A stretch of DNA of 28,374 nucleotides from JBFHRB01 sp041591915 (GTDB lineage Bacteria; Actinomycetota; Nitriliruptoria; Nitriliruptorales; Nitriliruptoraceae). Below the pieces are notes generated by a model. That model had not been told where the DNA came from. It made no database searches and was given only the letters and a program-made list of their open reading frames with translations. Of this stretch, positions 1 to 6,360 are shown piece after piece. Where the stretch lies: assembly GCA_041591915.1 (NCBI GenBank), contig JBFHRB010000009.1, positions 1 through 28,374 of the forward strand, written 5' to 3'. The translations under genes and the position numbers were made by a program. How positions within the stretch are numbered: the first letter of the stretch is position 1; each line of letters opens with the position of its first letter.

Positions 1-4
1 GACC

Positions 5-10
5 TACCCT
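5..10 (+). promoter_or_regulatory. Candidate -10 box for the crotonase gene
   Basis: TACCCT fits the TANNNT -10 pattern seen before many genes in this window. A start about 7 nt downstream would leave a 5' leader of roughly 23 nt that carries AGGAG at 30-34, 5 nt before the GTG at 40. The -35 region lies outside the window. Confidence 0.35.
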
Positions 11-39
11 CCCGCGCGCCCGCCGAGCCAGGAGCCCGC

Positions 40-798
40 GTGCCCACGAGCCCCGTCGACGTCCGCGACCACGCCTGCGAGCACGGTCGCATCCGCATCG
101 TCCAGATGCACCGCCCCGACGCGCGCAACGCGATGGACACGGCGATGCTCGTGGGCCTCCTCGACGCGCTGCACGATGCGGATGCCGACGCCGGGCTGCG
201 TGGGCTCTTGCTGACCGGCGATGAGGTGGTCTTCTCGGCCGGGGCCGACGTCCGCGAGGAGCACGACCCGGTCCGCCGCATGGAGCTCTTCGCCGAGTTC
301 TACGCGTACCTCTCGACCTTCCGGCTACCCACGGCGGCCGCCGTCGAGGGTCCGGCGGTCGGCGGTGGGGTCGAGGCGGCCGGCGCGTGCGACGTCCGCT
401 TCGCCTCGAGCGAGGCGACGTTCCGCTTCCCGGGCGCCATCTACGGCATCCCGGTCGGGCCGGTTCGCACCATCGGCCTCGTCGGCATCGGCACGGCGAA
501 GGACTGGGTCTTCTCGGCCCGGGACGTGTCGGCGCAGGAGGCGCACGACCGGGGCTTCGTACAGCGGCTCACCGAGCCCGGACGAGCGTTCGCCGAGGCC
601 CTCGCCTGGCTCGAGCTCGTCGCGTCGCGGCAGCCGGAGACGGTCGCCCTGCAGAAGCGGATGTTCGACAACTTCACGGGCCTCGGCGATCGCGTCGCCT
701 GGGAGAAGGACGCGCTGCGGGTCCACGCCGAGACCGGCCAGCTGCCGGCCGACATGGGCCTGACGCTGCCGCGAACCGTGCGCCCACGGCGCGTCTGA
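40..798 (+). CDS. Enoyl-CoA hydratase/isomerase (crotonase) family protein
   Basis: A 252-aa protein of normal length for the crotonase superfamily, which acts on acyl-CoA thioesters. The GTG start is set by AGGAG at 30-34. Oxyanion-hole segments are visible as SAGAD (about 66-70) and GPAVGGGVEAAGACD (about 104-118). The first catalytic glutamate of enoyl-CoA hydratases is kept (E112 in GGGVEAA), but the second, normally in a PEI-like motif, is replaced: the aligned stretch reads FPGAIYGIP with Gly132. Known hydratases need both acids, while isomerases and other crotonases use one or other residues, so a standard hydratase activity is doubtful. It stands alone here, followed by a leader and an unrelated glycosyltransferase module, so context does not name the substrate. 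The family call is firm; the reaction is not. Confidence 0.85.
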   Translation: MPTSPVDVRDHACEHGRIRIVQMHRPDARNAMDTAMLVGLLDALHDADADAGLRGLLLTGDEVVFSAGADVREEHDPVRRMELFAEFYAYLSTFRLPTAAAVEGPAVGGGVEAAGACDVRFASSEATFRFPGAIYGIPVGPVRTIGLVGIGTAKDWVFSARDVSAQEAHDRGFVQRLTEPGRAFAEALAWLELVASRQPETVALQKRMFDNFTGLGDRVAWEKDALRVHAETGQLPADMGLTLPRTVRPRRV

Positions 799-833
799 GG
801 GCGTTTCCGCCCCGCCAGCCGCCCCAGTGTCCG

Positions 834-839
834 GATAGT
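834..839 (+). promoter_or_regulatory. Candidate -10 box for the glycosyltransferase module
   Basis: GATAGT lies in a short AT-richer stretch (834-855) that stands out from the GC-rich background. It sits inside the inverted repeat CGGA-TAG-TCCG (832-842), and TAGTCC occurs twice (836-841 and 850-855), which could be an operator. Initiation near 846 would give a leader of about 92 nt before the ATG at 938. Confidence 0.35.
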
Positions 840-856
840 CCGAAATAACTAGTCCT

Positions 857-949
857 CATGTGGGATGCTCGGGGCCAGATGGACCGGCTGCCGCCCTTGC
901 GGGAGGGCACACCCAGCGCGTCGAGGACCCCGCTTCGATGGCCCACATG
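857..949 (+). promoter_or_regulatory. Structured 5' leader that can occlude a start site
   Basis: The 8-nt segments CATGTGGG (857-864) and CCCACATG (942-949) are perfect reverse complements, and CGGGG (870-874) can pair with CCCCG (928-932) inside them. A further hairpin, CCC-TTGC-GGG, lies near 894-903. The closing stems flank the Shine-Dalgarno-like GAGGA (923-927) and the ATG at 938, so folding could hide the ribosome site of the first gene. The sequence does not match a riboswitch consensus that I know, including the c-di-GMP-I class. It may be a new cis-regulator or chance pairing in GC-rich DNA. Confidence 0.35.
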
Positions 950-1438
950 TCAGCTCCTCAGGATCCGCACGCCCGAAGGGCCGAACCGTCCTTCGCGGAC
1001 ATCGGCCACGGTGTGCTCCTCGGCGTGGCCTGGGCGCTGCTCGGTGTGTTGTGGTTCCTGGTCATCCGCCAGGCTCCCTGGCGCCGCATGGTGGTGGTCG
1101 CCGCCGTGGTCATCGTCGCCACGATCGTCAACGTGGCGCTCACGCAGTGGTGGGTCTGGCACAACCGCCGGATCTACCGCCGGAAGGGTCCGCGCCGCGC
1201 CGTGCCCGAGGCCCCGTTCGAGTACGGGGTGGACGCCGTCGCGCGGCCCGTGCTGGCCGACTGGGACGACGTTCGGTCCGCGGACATCGTGCTCGTGGCG
1301 ACGGATGAGAACACGAAGCGTTTCGTGGCTGCGTACACCGGTGATGCGATCCACCCGGAGGCATCGCCCGACGAGCCGCTGGCCCGCCGCCGCCGGGGTC
1401 GTCCCAACCAGCTGGCACCGTCGGAGTCGCCGGCATGA
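938..1438 (+). CDS. PgaD-like two-TM accessory protein of a glycan synthase
   Basis: A 166-aa protein. ATG 938 is preferred because GAGGA (923-927) lies 10 nt upstream; an in-frame ATG at 947 is the alternative. Two membrane segments are visible (about 24-43 and 50-70), followed by the aromatic/basic junction WWVWHNRRIYRRKGPRR and a cytoplasmic tail of about 80 residues. This layout resembles PgaD/IcaD, small two-TM partners of the poly-N-acetylglucosamine synthase, where the second TM also runs into an aromatic N-x-(L/R)-R stretch. The gene overlaps the following family 2 glycosyltransferase by ATGA, which supports an obligate partner role. Sequence similarity to PgaD is faint, so the assignment rests on topology and coupling. 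In Gram-negatives the PgaCD pair senses c-di-GMP; whether this one does is unknown. Confidence 0.55.
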   Translation: MAHMSAPQDPHARRAEPSFADIGHGVLLGVAWALLGVLWFLVIRQAPWRRMVVVAAVVIVATIVNVALTQWWVWHNRRIYRRKGPRRAVPEAPFEYGVDAVARPVLADWDDVRSADIVLVATDENTKRFVAAYTGDAIHPEASPDEPLARRRRGRPNQLAPSESPA

Positions 1439-2691
1439 GCGCCATCTTCGACGCGATCGAGGCCAACCCCGTCTACCTGGTCGCCCTGTTCTTCTTCGCG
1501 GGCTACCCGCTCGTGACCAGCGTCATCTGGATCTCGACGTCGCTGTCGTACTGGCTGCGTCGCGAGCGTCGCGAGCCCGACCTCGCACCGACGCTGACGC
1601 AGACACCACCCGTCACGATCCTGGTACCGGCGTACAACGAGGAGCGCGACATCGTCGCCACCCTCGAGGCGTGCCTCGCCGTGCGCTATCCAGACGTCGA
1701 GGTCGTCGTCGTCGACGACGGCTCGACCGACGCGACGGTCCCGCTGGTCGAGCCCTACGTGCGCTCGGGGCAGGTCCGGCTCGTCAGCAAGCTCGTGAAC
1801 GAGGGCAAGGCGCTCGCGCTGAACGACGCGCTCGGCTGCATCAACGGCGAGATCGTCCTCATCGTCGACGCCGACGCATCACCCGCTCCGGACATCCTCG
1901 AGCACATGGTCCCGCACTTCGTCCACGGTGCGCGTGTGGCGGCGGTGACCGGCAACCCTCGGGTCGCCGAGAAGCTCACGGTCCTGAACCACCTCCAGAC
2001 GATGGAGTTCACGTCCATCGTCAGCCTGCTTCGACGCTCGCAGCGTGTCTGGGGCCGGATCCTGACCGTGTCCGGGGTCGTCACGGCCTTCCGCGTGGCT
2101 GCGCTGCGCGACGTGGGCCTGTTCAGCACCGACATGGCCACCGAGGACATCGACGTCACCTGGAAGCTCCAGAAGCGGTTCTACGACGTCCGGTACGAGC
2201 CGCGGGCGCTCGCGCTCATGCACGTGCCGACGACGATCGGTGGCCTCTGGCGACAGCGCAGGCGCTGGGCGCTGGGGCTGTCCCAGGTCATCCGCCGCCA
2301 CGCCGGGGACGTGTTCTTCGACTGGCGCCGCCGACGCATGTGGCCGGTCGCCATCGAGGCCGTGCTGTCCATCGTCTGGGCCTACCTGTTCGTCCTCCTG
2401 ACCGCCTTCTGGGCGCTGTCGCTCGCCATGGGACGGCCACCGGCTGGCGCGTCTCCCTTCCCCAACGCCTGGGGCATGGCGATCGCGACGATGGCCGTGC
2501 TGCAGCTGCTCCTCGGGTCGCTGCTCGACCGCCGTTACGAGCGGGGCGTGCTGACGTCGTTCCCCTTCGCCGTCGTCTACCCGCTCGCGTACTGGATGAT
2601 CATGACGGTGGTGACGGTGGTCTCGACGCCCAAGGGCCTCCTCCAACGGCGATCGCCCGTGGCGCGGTGGCACTCCGTCCGGGGGACCTGA
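1435..2691 (+). CDS. Processive family 2 glycosyltransferase, PgaC/IcaA-like
   Basis: A 418-aa integral membrane glycosyltransferase, close to the roughly 412 aa of PgaC/IcaA. There is one N-terminal TM segment (about 13-32), a cytosolic GT2 domain, and a C-terminal group of TM segments (about 300-400). Motifs of processive synthases are in order: VPAYNEE (64-70), DDGS (94-97), DAD (145-147), TED (236-238, the catalytic base region) and QRRRW (274-278). These features mark polymerising beta-glycosyltransferases such as poly-N-acetylglucosamine, cellulose or hyaluronan synthases; family-level resemblance is best to PgaC. A GGAG at 1423-1426 and the 4-nt overlap with the upstream PgaD-like gene indicate translational coupling. 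No deacetylase (PgaB) or export porin is nearby, as expected for a monoderm. The sugar polymerised is not determined. Confidence 0.85.
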   Translation: MSAIFDAIEANPVYLVALFFFAGYPLVTSVIWISTSLSYWLRRERREPDLAPTLTQTPPVTILVPAYNEERDIVATLEACLAVRYPDVEVVVVDDGSTDATVPLVEPYVRSGQVRLVSKLVNEGKALALNDALGCINGEIVLIVDADASPAPDILEHMVPHFVHGARVAAVTGNPRVAEKLTVLNHLQTMEFTSIVSLLRRSQRVWGRILTVSGVVTAFRVAALRDVGLFSTDMATEDIDVTWKLQKRFYDVRYEPRALALMHVPTTIGGLWRQRRRWALGLSQVIRRHAGDVFFDWRRRRMWPVAIEAVLSIVWAYLFVLLTAFWALSLAMGRPPAGASPFPNAWGMAIATMAVLQLLLGSLLDRRYERGVLTSFPFAVVYPLAYWMIMTVVTVVSTPKGLLQRRSPVARWHSVRGT

Positions 2692-2715
2692 CGGTCGCGA
2701 GCGTGCGCGCCATGA

Positions 2716-2729
2716 ACCCCGCTCGGGGT
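2716..2729 (+). terminator. Small hairpin after the glycosyltransferase gene
   Basis: ACCCC-GCTC-GGGGT forms a 5-bp stem with a 4-nt loop 25 nt after the glycosyltransferase stop. No U-tract follows, and the stem is short, so termination is only a possibility. Confidence 0.2.
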
Positions 2730-2745
2730 GCTCGGCGCCGTCCCC

Positions 2746-2751
2746 TAGGGT
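2746..2751 (+). promoter_or_regulatory. Candidate -10 box for glpX
   Basis: TAGGGT lies 39 nt before the glpX ATG at 2785, leaving a leader of about 27 nt that contains GGAG at 2775-2778. It is the same hexamer as the proposed regX3 -10 box. Confidence 0.4.
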
Positions 2752-2784
2752 TCGGGCCACCGTCCGCCCGCCGTGGAGTCCACG

Positions 2785-3768
2785 ATGTCCGATCGCCCCG
2801 ACCGCAACCTCGCCATGGAGTTGGTCCGCGTGACCGAGGCCGCCGCGCTCGCCGCAGCCCGTTGGCAGGGGCGCGGCCACAAGGAGGCCGGGGACCAGGC
2901 GGCGGTCGACGCCATGCGTCAGATGCTCTCCACCGTCGAGATGCGCGGCGTGGTCGTCATCGGTGAGGGCGAGAAGGACGAGGCGCCGATGCTCTACAAC
3001 GGGGAGCAGGTCGGCAACGGCGAGGGCATCGAGATGGACGTCGCCGTCGACCCGATCGACGGCACGCGCCTGCTGGCCGAGGGGCGTCCGGGCTCCCTGG
3101 CCGTCCTCGCCTGTTCCCCACGCGGCACCATGTTCGACCCGGGCCCCATGGTCTACATGGAGAAGATGGTCGTCGGCCCCGATGCCGTCGGCGTCCTCGA
3201 CCTCGATGCGCCGCTGAAGGACAACCTGGAGAAGGTTGCCAAGGCCAAGGGCAAGCAGGTCAACGACCTCACGGTCATGATGCTCGACCGCGACCGCCAC
3301 GCCGACCACATGCGCCAGATCCGCGAGGCCGGCGCGCGACTGCAGCTGATCATGGACGGCGACGTCGCCGCGGCACTGCTGGCCGCATGGGAGGAGCGCA
3401 ACGTCGACCTCCTCATCGGCATCGGTGGGACCCCCGAGGGCGTCACGGCCGCGTGTGCCGTCCAGGCGCTGGGCGGGGAGATCCTCGGTCGCATCTGGCC
3501 GCGCAACGACCAGGAGAAGCAGGCCGCGATCGATGCGGGCTACGACCTCGACCGCGTCCTGCGCACCGAGGACCTCGTGAGCGGGCAGGACACCTTCTTC
3601 GCCGTGACGGGCGTCACGCCCGGCCAGCTCGTCGAGGGCGTGAGCTTCGACGGCCGCGGCGCGATCACGGAATCGCTCGTGATGCGCGGGAAGTCGGGGA
3701 CGATCCGGGTCATCCGTGCGCGCCACCAGTTCGACAAGCTCCGCGAGTTCGCGGTCGTCGACTACTAG
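2785..3768 (+). CDS. glpX: Fructose-1,6-bisphosphatase class II
   Basis: A 327-aa protein that removes the C1 phosphate of fructose-1,6-bisphosphate in gluconeogenesis. It resembles mycobacterial GlpX along its whole length: PDRNLAMELVRVTEAAA near the start, IGEGEKDEAPM (59-69), the metal/phosphate motif DPIDGT (89-94), DRDRHA, DGDVAAA, GIGGTPEGV and TEDLVSGQDTFFAVTGVT. ATG 2785 is chosen because GGAG (2775-2778) is 6 nt upstream; the in-frame GTG at 2773 overlaps that site. The C-terminus ends at an aromatic VVDY, somewhat shorter than the M. tuberculosis protein. It ends 11 bp from the convergent hydrolase gene, with no terminator visible. In many actinobacteria this class is the main FBPase, so it is probably important for growth on non-sugar carbon. 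Confidence 0.96.
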   Translation: MSDRPDRNLAMELVRVTEAAALAAARWQGRGHKEAGDQAAVDAMRQMLSTVEMRGVVVIGEGEKDEAPMLYNGEQVGNGEGIEMDVAVDPIDGTRLLAEGRPGSLAVLACSPRGTMFDPGPMVYMEKMVVGPDAVGVLDLDAPLKDNLEKVAKAKGKQVNDLTVMMLDRDRHADHMRQIREAGARLQLIMDGDVAAALLAAWEERNVDLLIGIGGTPEGVTAACAVQALGGEILGRIWPRNDQEKQAAIDAGYDLDRVLRTEDLVSGQDTFFAVTGVTPGQLVEGVSFDGRGAITESLVMRGKSGTIRVIRARHQFDKLREFAVVDY

Positions 3769-3779
3769 GCGGAGCCGAG

Positions 3780-4736
3780 TCAGCCTCGGGTCACCTTCCG
3801 CGTGACGAAGTCGTCGACCAGCTCCGCGACCTCGTCCGGGAACTCGATGATCGCGCCGTGCGTGCCCTCGGGGAGCTCGCGCAGCTCGCAGTCCGGCACG
3901 TGGTCGACGAAGAACTGCCCGAGGGCGGGCGGGGTGAAGTTGTCCCGGCCGCCGATGAGCACCAGGGTCGGGACGTCGATGTCCTCGAGGTGGTCCCGTC
4001 CGTCGTAGCGGTGCATGCCGTTGGCGACCTTCATGATGATCATCGGATCACCGTTGCTGAAGTGCTCGAAGTACCCCGCCATGCCCTCGGTCGGTGTCTC
4101 GGGGCCGAGGGCTCGGATCATGCGGGCTGCCCACATCGAGACGGCCGGCGGCATGCGCAGCACCTTCGGTATGGCCTTCTGCACGGGGCGGGGCAGCAGC
4201 GGCAGACCGACCCAGGCGATCGGGAACAGGTAGACCCCGATCTTCGAGCCGTAGAAGGTGTGCAGCGGCGAGGCGTACGGGCCCGTCACCAGGACCAGGG
4301 AACCGACGTCGTGCGGACGCTGGCGATGGACCTCGATCGCGACCTGGCACCCCATCGAGTGGCCGAGCACCGTCGCGTCGGTGATGGCCTCGGCCTCGAT
4401 CACCGCGCCGACGTCCTGCGCCATCTTCGGGATCGTGTAGTCGTCGCTGTGCAGACGCCGTGCGCGATACCCCTTGTTCCGTGGGTGGCTCGACGCGCCG
4501 ACGGACCGGTAGTTGAGGATCGCGAAGCGGTAGCGGTCCTGCAGTGCGGGCACGAGGTACTGCCAGAAGTTGTCCGGGCACATGAAGCCGGCGCACAGCA
4601 CGATCCAGGGCGCGTCGTCGGCCCCGACGACCGTGTAGCGGATGGTCGTGCCGTCGGGGGACGTCGTCTCGCGGTCCTTCGGCCAGACGTGGCCGCCCCA
4701 GTCGTCGGCGACCTTCGGATGCGCGTCAGCCGCCAC
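3780..4736 (-). CDS. Alpha/beta hydrolase fold protein
   Basis: A 318-aa serine hydrolase. The start chosen is GTG at 4736, preceded by a purine-rich AGGGGAAGGGAA; the frame is open further upstream to 5150, but that part overlaps the divergent gene and reads as low-complexity shadow. The nucleophile elbow is GHSMG (125-129, Ser127). Asp265 in IGGRDNFTPP and His293 in EGTHGAI complete a plausible triad. An oxyanion-type stretch, CAGFMCPDNFW (48-58), precedes NYRSVGASS. There is no signal peptide, so it is probably cytosolic or peripherally membrane-associated. The substrate cannot be inferred: it could be an esterase, lipase or epoxide-hydrolase-like enzyme. It has its own promoter, sharing overlapping -10 elements with the membrane protein gene on the other strand. 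Confidence 0.85.
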   Translation of the reverse strand: MAADAHPKVADDWGGHVWPKDRETTSPDGTTIRYTVVGADDAPWIVLCAGFMCPDNFWQYLVPALQDRYRFAILNYRSVGASSHPRNKGYRARRLHSDDYTIPKMAQDVGAVIEAEAITDATVLGHSMGCQVAIEVHRQRPHDVGSLVLVTGPYASPLHTFYGSKIGVYLFPIAWVGLPLLPRPVQKAIPKVLRMPPAVSMWAARMIRALGPETPTEGMAGYFEHFSNGDPMIIMKVANGMHRYDGRDHLEDIDVPTLVLIGGRDNFTPPALGQFFVDHVPDCELRELPEGTHGAIIEFPDEVAELVDDFVTRKVTRG

Positions 4737-4764
4737 CCGTTCCCTTCCCCTCGGCGCGAGCCGC

Positions 4765-4771
4765 GATACTA
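4765..4771. promoter_or_regulatory. Overlapping divergent -10 boxes
   Basis: GATACTA reads GATACT on the plus strand (4765-4770) and TAGTAT on the minus strand (4771-4766). The plus-strand box puts +1 at about 4777, exactly the GTG of the membrane protein gene, giving a leaderless transcript. The minus-strand box puts +1 near 4759, giving the hydrolase a leader of about 23 nt with a purine-rich ribosome site. No convincing -35 element is seen on either strand. Confidence 0.5.
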
Positions 4772-4776
4772 GGACC

Positions 4777-5370
4777 GTGAGCGAGATCGGCCTCGAGCCC
4801 AACCGGTCCTTCCGCAGCGCGGTGCGCTGGGGGTTGGCCGGCGCGATCGTCGGGGCGATCGCCGCCGCAGGCACGGTCCTGCTCGTCCGCGACGCCGCCG
4901 AACGGGCTGGTGCGGATGCGCTCTCGACCACGGCCCTGTCGCTCGCCGCGGCGGCGGCCGTCCTGCTGGGCGCCCTGGTCGGCAGTGGCGTGGGCTGGCT
5001 GCTGCCGCTGGGCGTGCGGGGCACGGGGTTCGCGGTCGTCGGTGCGGTCGGTGCCGTGCTCGTGGGCTGGGTCACGCCGATGGTGCCGGCGCCGTTGATG
5101 CTCAGCGCCGGCGCCCTGGCCGCCAGCGAGACGCGGTGGGTCCGGCTCATCGCCTTCAGCGGCCTGCTCTTCTCGACCGCCTCGCTGGTCGCGTTCCCGC
5201 TCGCCCCGCGGTTCGCGGGCGACGGTTCTGGCGTCGCGGGTCCCGCGTTCCTGGTCGGCGTGGCGTCGGGCTTCGTCGTCGCCTCGGTCGCCTATGCCCG
5301 ACTGCGGCCCCGCACCGCCGCAGGCCCCGCGAGCATCGACGTCTCCGGGAACGGTCAGCGCCCCAACTGA
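4777..5370 (+). CDS. Small integral membrane protein of unknown function
   Basis: A 197-aa hydrophobic protein with about five predicted TM segments, rich in Ala, Gly and Val: near AVRWGLAGAIVGAIAAA, ALSLAAAAAVLLGALVG, GFAVVGAVGAVLVGWV, LIAFSGLLFSTASLVA and AFLVGVASGFVVASVAYA. A short charged N-terminus (MSEIGLEPNRSFRS) precedes the first segment and a polar tail follows the last. GTG 4777 is chosen because it coincides with the predicted transcription start of a leaderless promoter and follows the divergent promoter region. The frame is open upstream, but that stretch lies in the hydrolase gene. I do not recognise a family. It sits just before the pst promoter, with 93 bp and a PHO box between, so it is probably not part of the phosphate operon. 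Confidence 0.7.
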   Translation: MSEIGLEPNRSFRSAVRWGLAGAIVGAIAAAGTVLLVRDAAERAGADALSTTALSLAAAAAVLLGALVGSGVGWLLPLGVRGTGFAVVGAVGAVLVGWVTPMVPAPLMLSAGALAASETRWVRLIAFSGLLFSTASLVAFPLAPRFAGDGSGVAGPAFLVGVASGFVVASVAYARLRPRTAAGPASIDVSGNGQRPN

Positions 5371-5401
5371 CCGTGACGTCCGCGCGGCGCGCGGAGCGCT
5401 C

Positions 5402-5423
5402 GTTCACCCTCCGTTCACCCGGG
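5402..5423 (+). promoter_or_regulatory. PHO box: two 11-nt direct repeat units
   Basis: GTTCACCCTCC (5402-5412) and GTTCACCCGGG (5413-5423) are adjacent 11-nt units. They match the direct-repeat architecture of PhoP/RegX3 binding sites known from Streptomyces and mycobacteria (GTTCACC spaced by 4 nt). The box ends about 28 bp before the proposed -10 of pstB, so a bound regulator would lie at or near the -35 position, as expected for activation. The regulator gene itself (regX3) is downstream in the same cluster, predicting autoregulation under phosphate limitation. Confidence 0.85.
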
Positions 5424-5450
5424 CGCGGGATCGCGGTTACCTGGTCTCCG

Positions 5451-5456
5451 TACCGT
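5451..5456 (+). promoter_or_regulatory. Candidate -10 box of the pst operon
   Basis: TACCGT lies 8 nt before the pstB ATG (5464), so the transcript would start within a base of the start codon. No Shine-Dalgarno sequence is visible before pstB, which fits a leaderless message. The PHO box just upstream substitutes for a missing -35 consensus. Confidence 0.5.
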
Positions 5457-5463
5457 TCCGCGC

Positions 5464-6324
5464 ATGGCAGACGAACTCCTCGCCGCCCCGGAAGGCCACA
5501 GCCCCGACGCGGCGGATCCCCCCTCCACGACGCCGCCCGGCTCGACCGACCCCGTCCTGCGACTCCGTGACGTGTCGGTCAGCTACGGCTCGTTCCAGGC
5601 CGTCCGCGATGTGAGCCTGGACATCGTGCCGAACAGGATCACGGCGCTCATCGGGCCGTCGGGCTGCGGCAAGTCGACGCTGCTCCGCTGCATCAACCGG
5701 ATGAACGACCTCGTCGACAGCGCGCGTGTCGAAGGGACGATCGAGTACCGCGGGCAGGACCTGTACGGGCCGAGCGTCGACCCGGTCGAGGTCCGGCGGC
5801 GGATCGGCATGGTTTTCCAGAAGGCCAACCCCTTCCCGAAGTCGATCTACGACAACGTGGCCTTCGGTCCCCGCCTCATGGGCCAGACGAAGGGCCTCGA
5901 CGACGTGGTCGAGCGGTCGCTGCGCGGTGCTGCCCTCTGGGACGAGGTCAAGGACAGCCTCGGCCAGAGCGCCCTCGCGCTCTCGGGAGGCCAGCAGCAA
6001 CGGCTCTGCATCGCGCGCACCATCGCGGTCGAGCCCGACGTCATCCTCATGGACGAGCCCTGCTCCGCGCTGGACCCGATCGCCACGCTCAAGATCGAGG
6101 ACCTCATGCGCGAGCTGACGGCCGAGTACACGATCGTCATCGTCACGCACAACATGCAGCAGGCCGCACGCATCTCCGACATGACGGCCTTCCTGAGCGT
6201 CGACATCGACGACAGCACCGGTGAACGGACGGGTGAGCTCGTCGAGTACGACGCCACGGAGAAGATCTTCACCGCCGCCTCGGACCCCCGCACCGAGGCC
6301 TACATCACGGGGCGGTTCGGCTGA
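5464..6324 (+). CDS. pstB: Phosphate ABC transporter ATPase PstB
   Basis: A 286-aa cytosolic ATPase that powers high-affinity phosphate import through PstC/PstA. Walker A is GPSGCGKST (64-72), the ABC signature LSGGQQQ (173-179) and Walker B VILMDEP (193-199), followed by the PstB-typical CSALDP and the switch His in IVIVTHNMQQAARISD. The region RCINRMNDLVDSARVEG and MVFQKANPFPKSIYDNVAFGPR is characteristic of PstB among ABC ATPases. An N-terminal extension of about 30 residues, rich in Pro/Asp/Ser, precedes the domain. It is unusually the first gene of the operon; in most bacteria pstB comes last, after pstS, pstC and pstA. A PHO box and leaderless-type promoter lie directly upstream. Confidence 0.96.
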   Translation: MADELLAAPEGHSPDAADPPSTTPPGSTDPVLRLRDVSVSYGSFQAVRDVSLDIVPNRITALIGPSGCGKSTLLRCINRMNDLVDSARVEGTIEYRGQDLYGPSVDPVEVRRRIGMVFQKANPFPKSIYDNVAFGPRLMGQTKGLDDVVERSLRGAALWDEVKDSLGQSALALSGGQQQRLCIARTIAVEPDVILMDEPCSALDPIATLKIEDLMRELTAEYTIVIVTHNMQQAARISDMTAFLSVDIDDSTGERTGELVEYDATEKIFTAASDPRTEAYITGRFG

Positions 6325-6360
6325 CGTCGCGACCTCCCCCGCACAAGGACTGATCCCACC

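Noticed and set aside
857..949. c-di-GMP-I, SAM, TPP, FMN or cobalamin riboswitch
   Set aside because: None of the conserved core sequences of these classes could be found; only helix potential is seen, so it is reported as an unclassified leader.
858..2966. 702-aa plus-strand frame starting at the ATG at 858
   Set aside because: It is out of frame with the PgaD-like and glycosyltransferase genes and extends into glpX; its sequence is Arg/Ser/Pro-rich shadow without motifs.
1879..3726. 615-aa open frame on the minus strand opposite the glycosyltransferase and glpX
   Set aside because: It is antisense to two well-supported genes, has biased shadow composition rich in Arg, Asp, Val and His, and shows no family motif. 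Long antisense frames are expected at this GC content.
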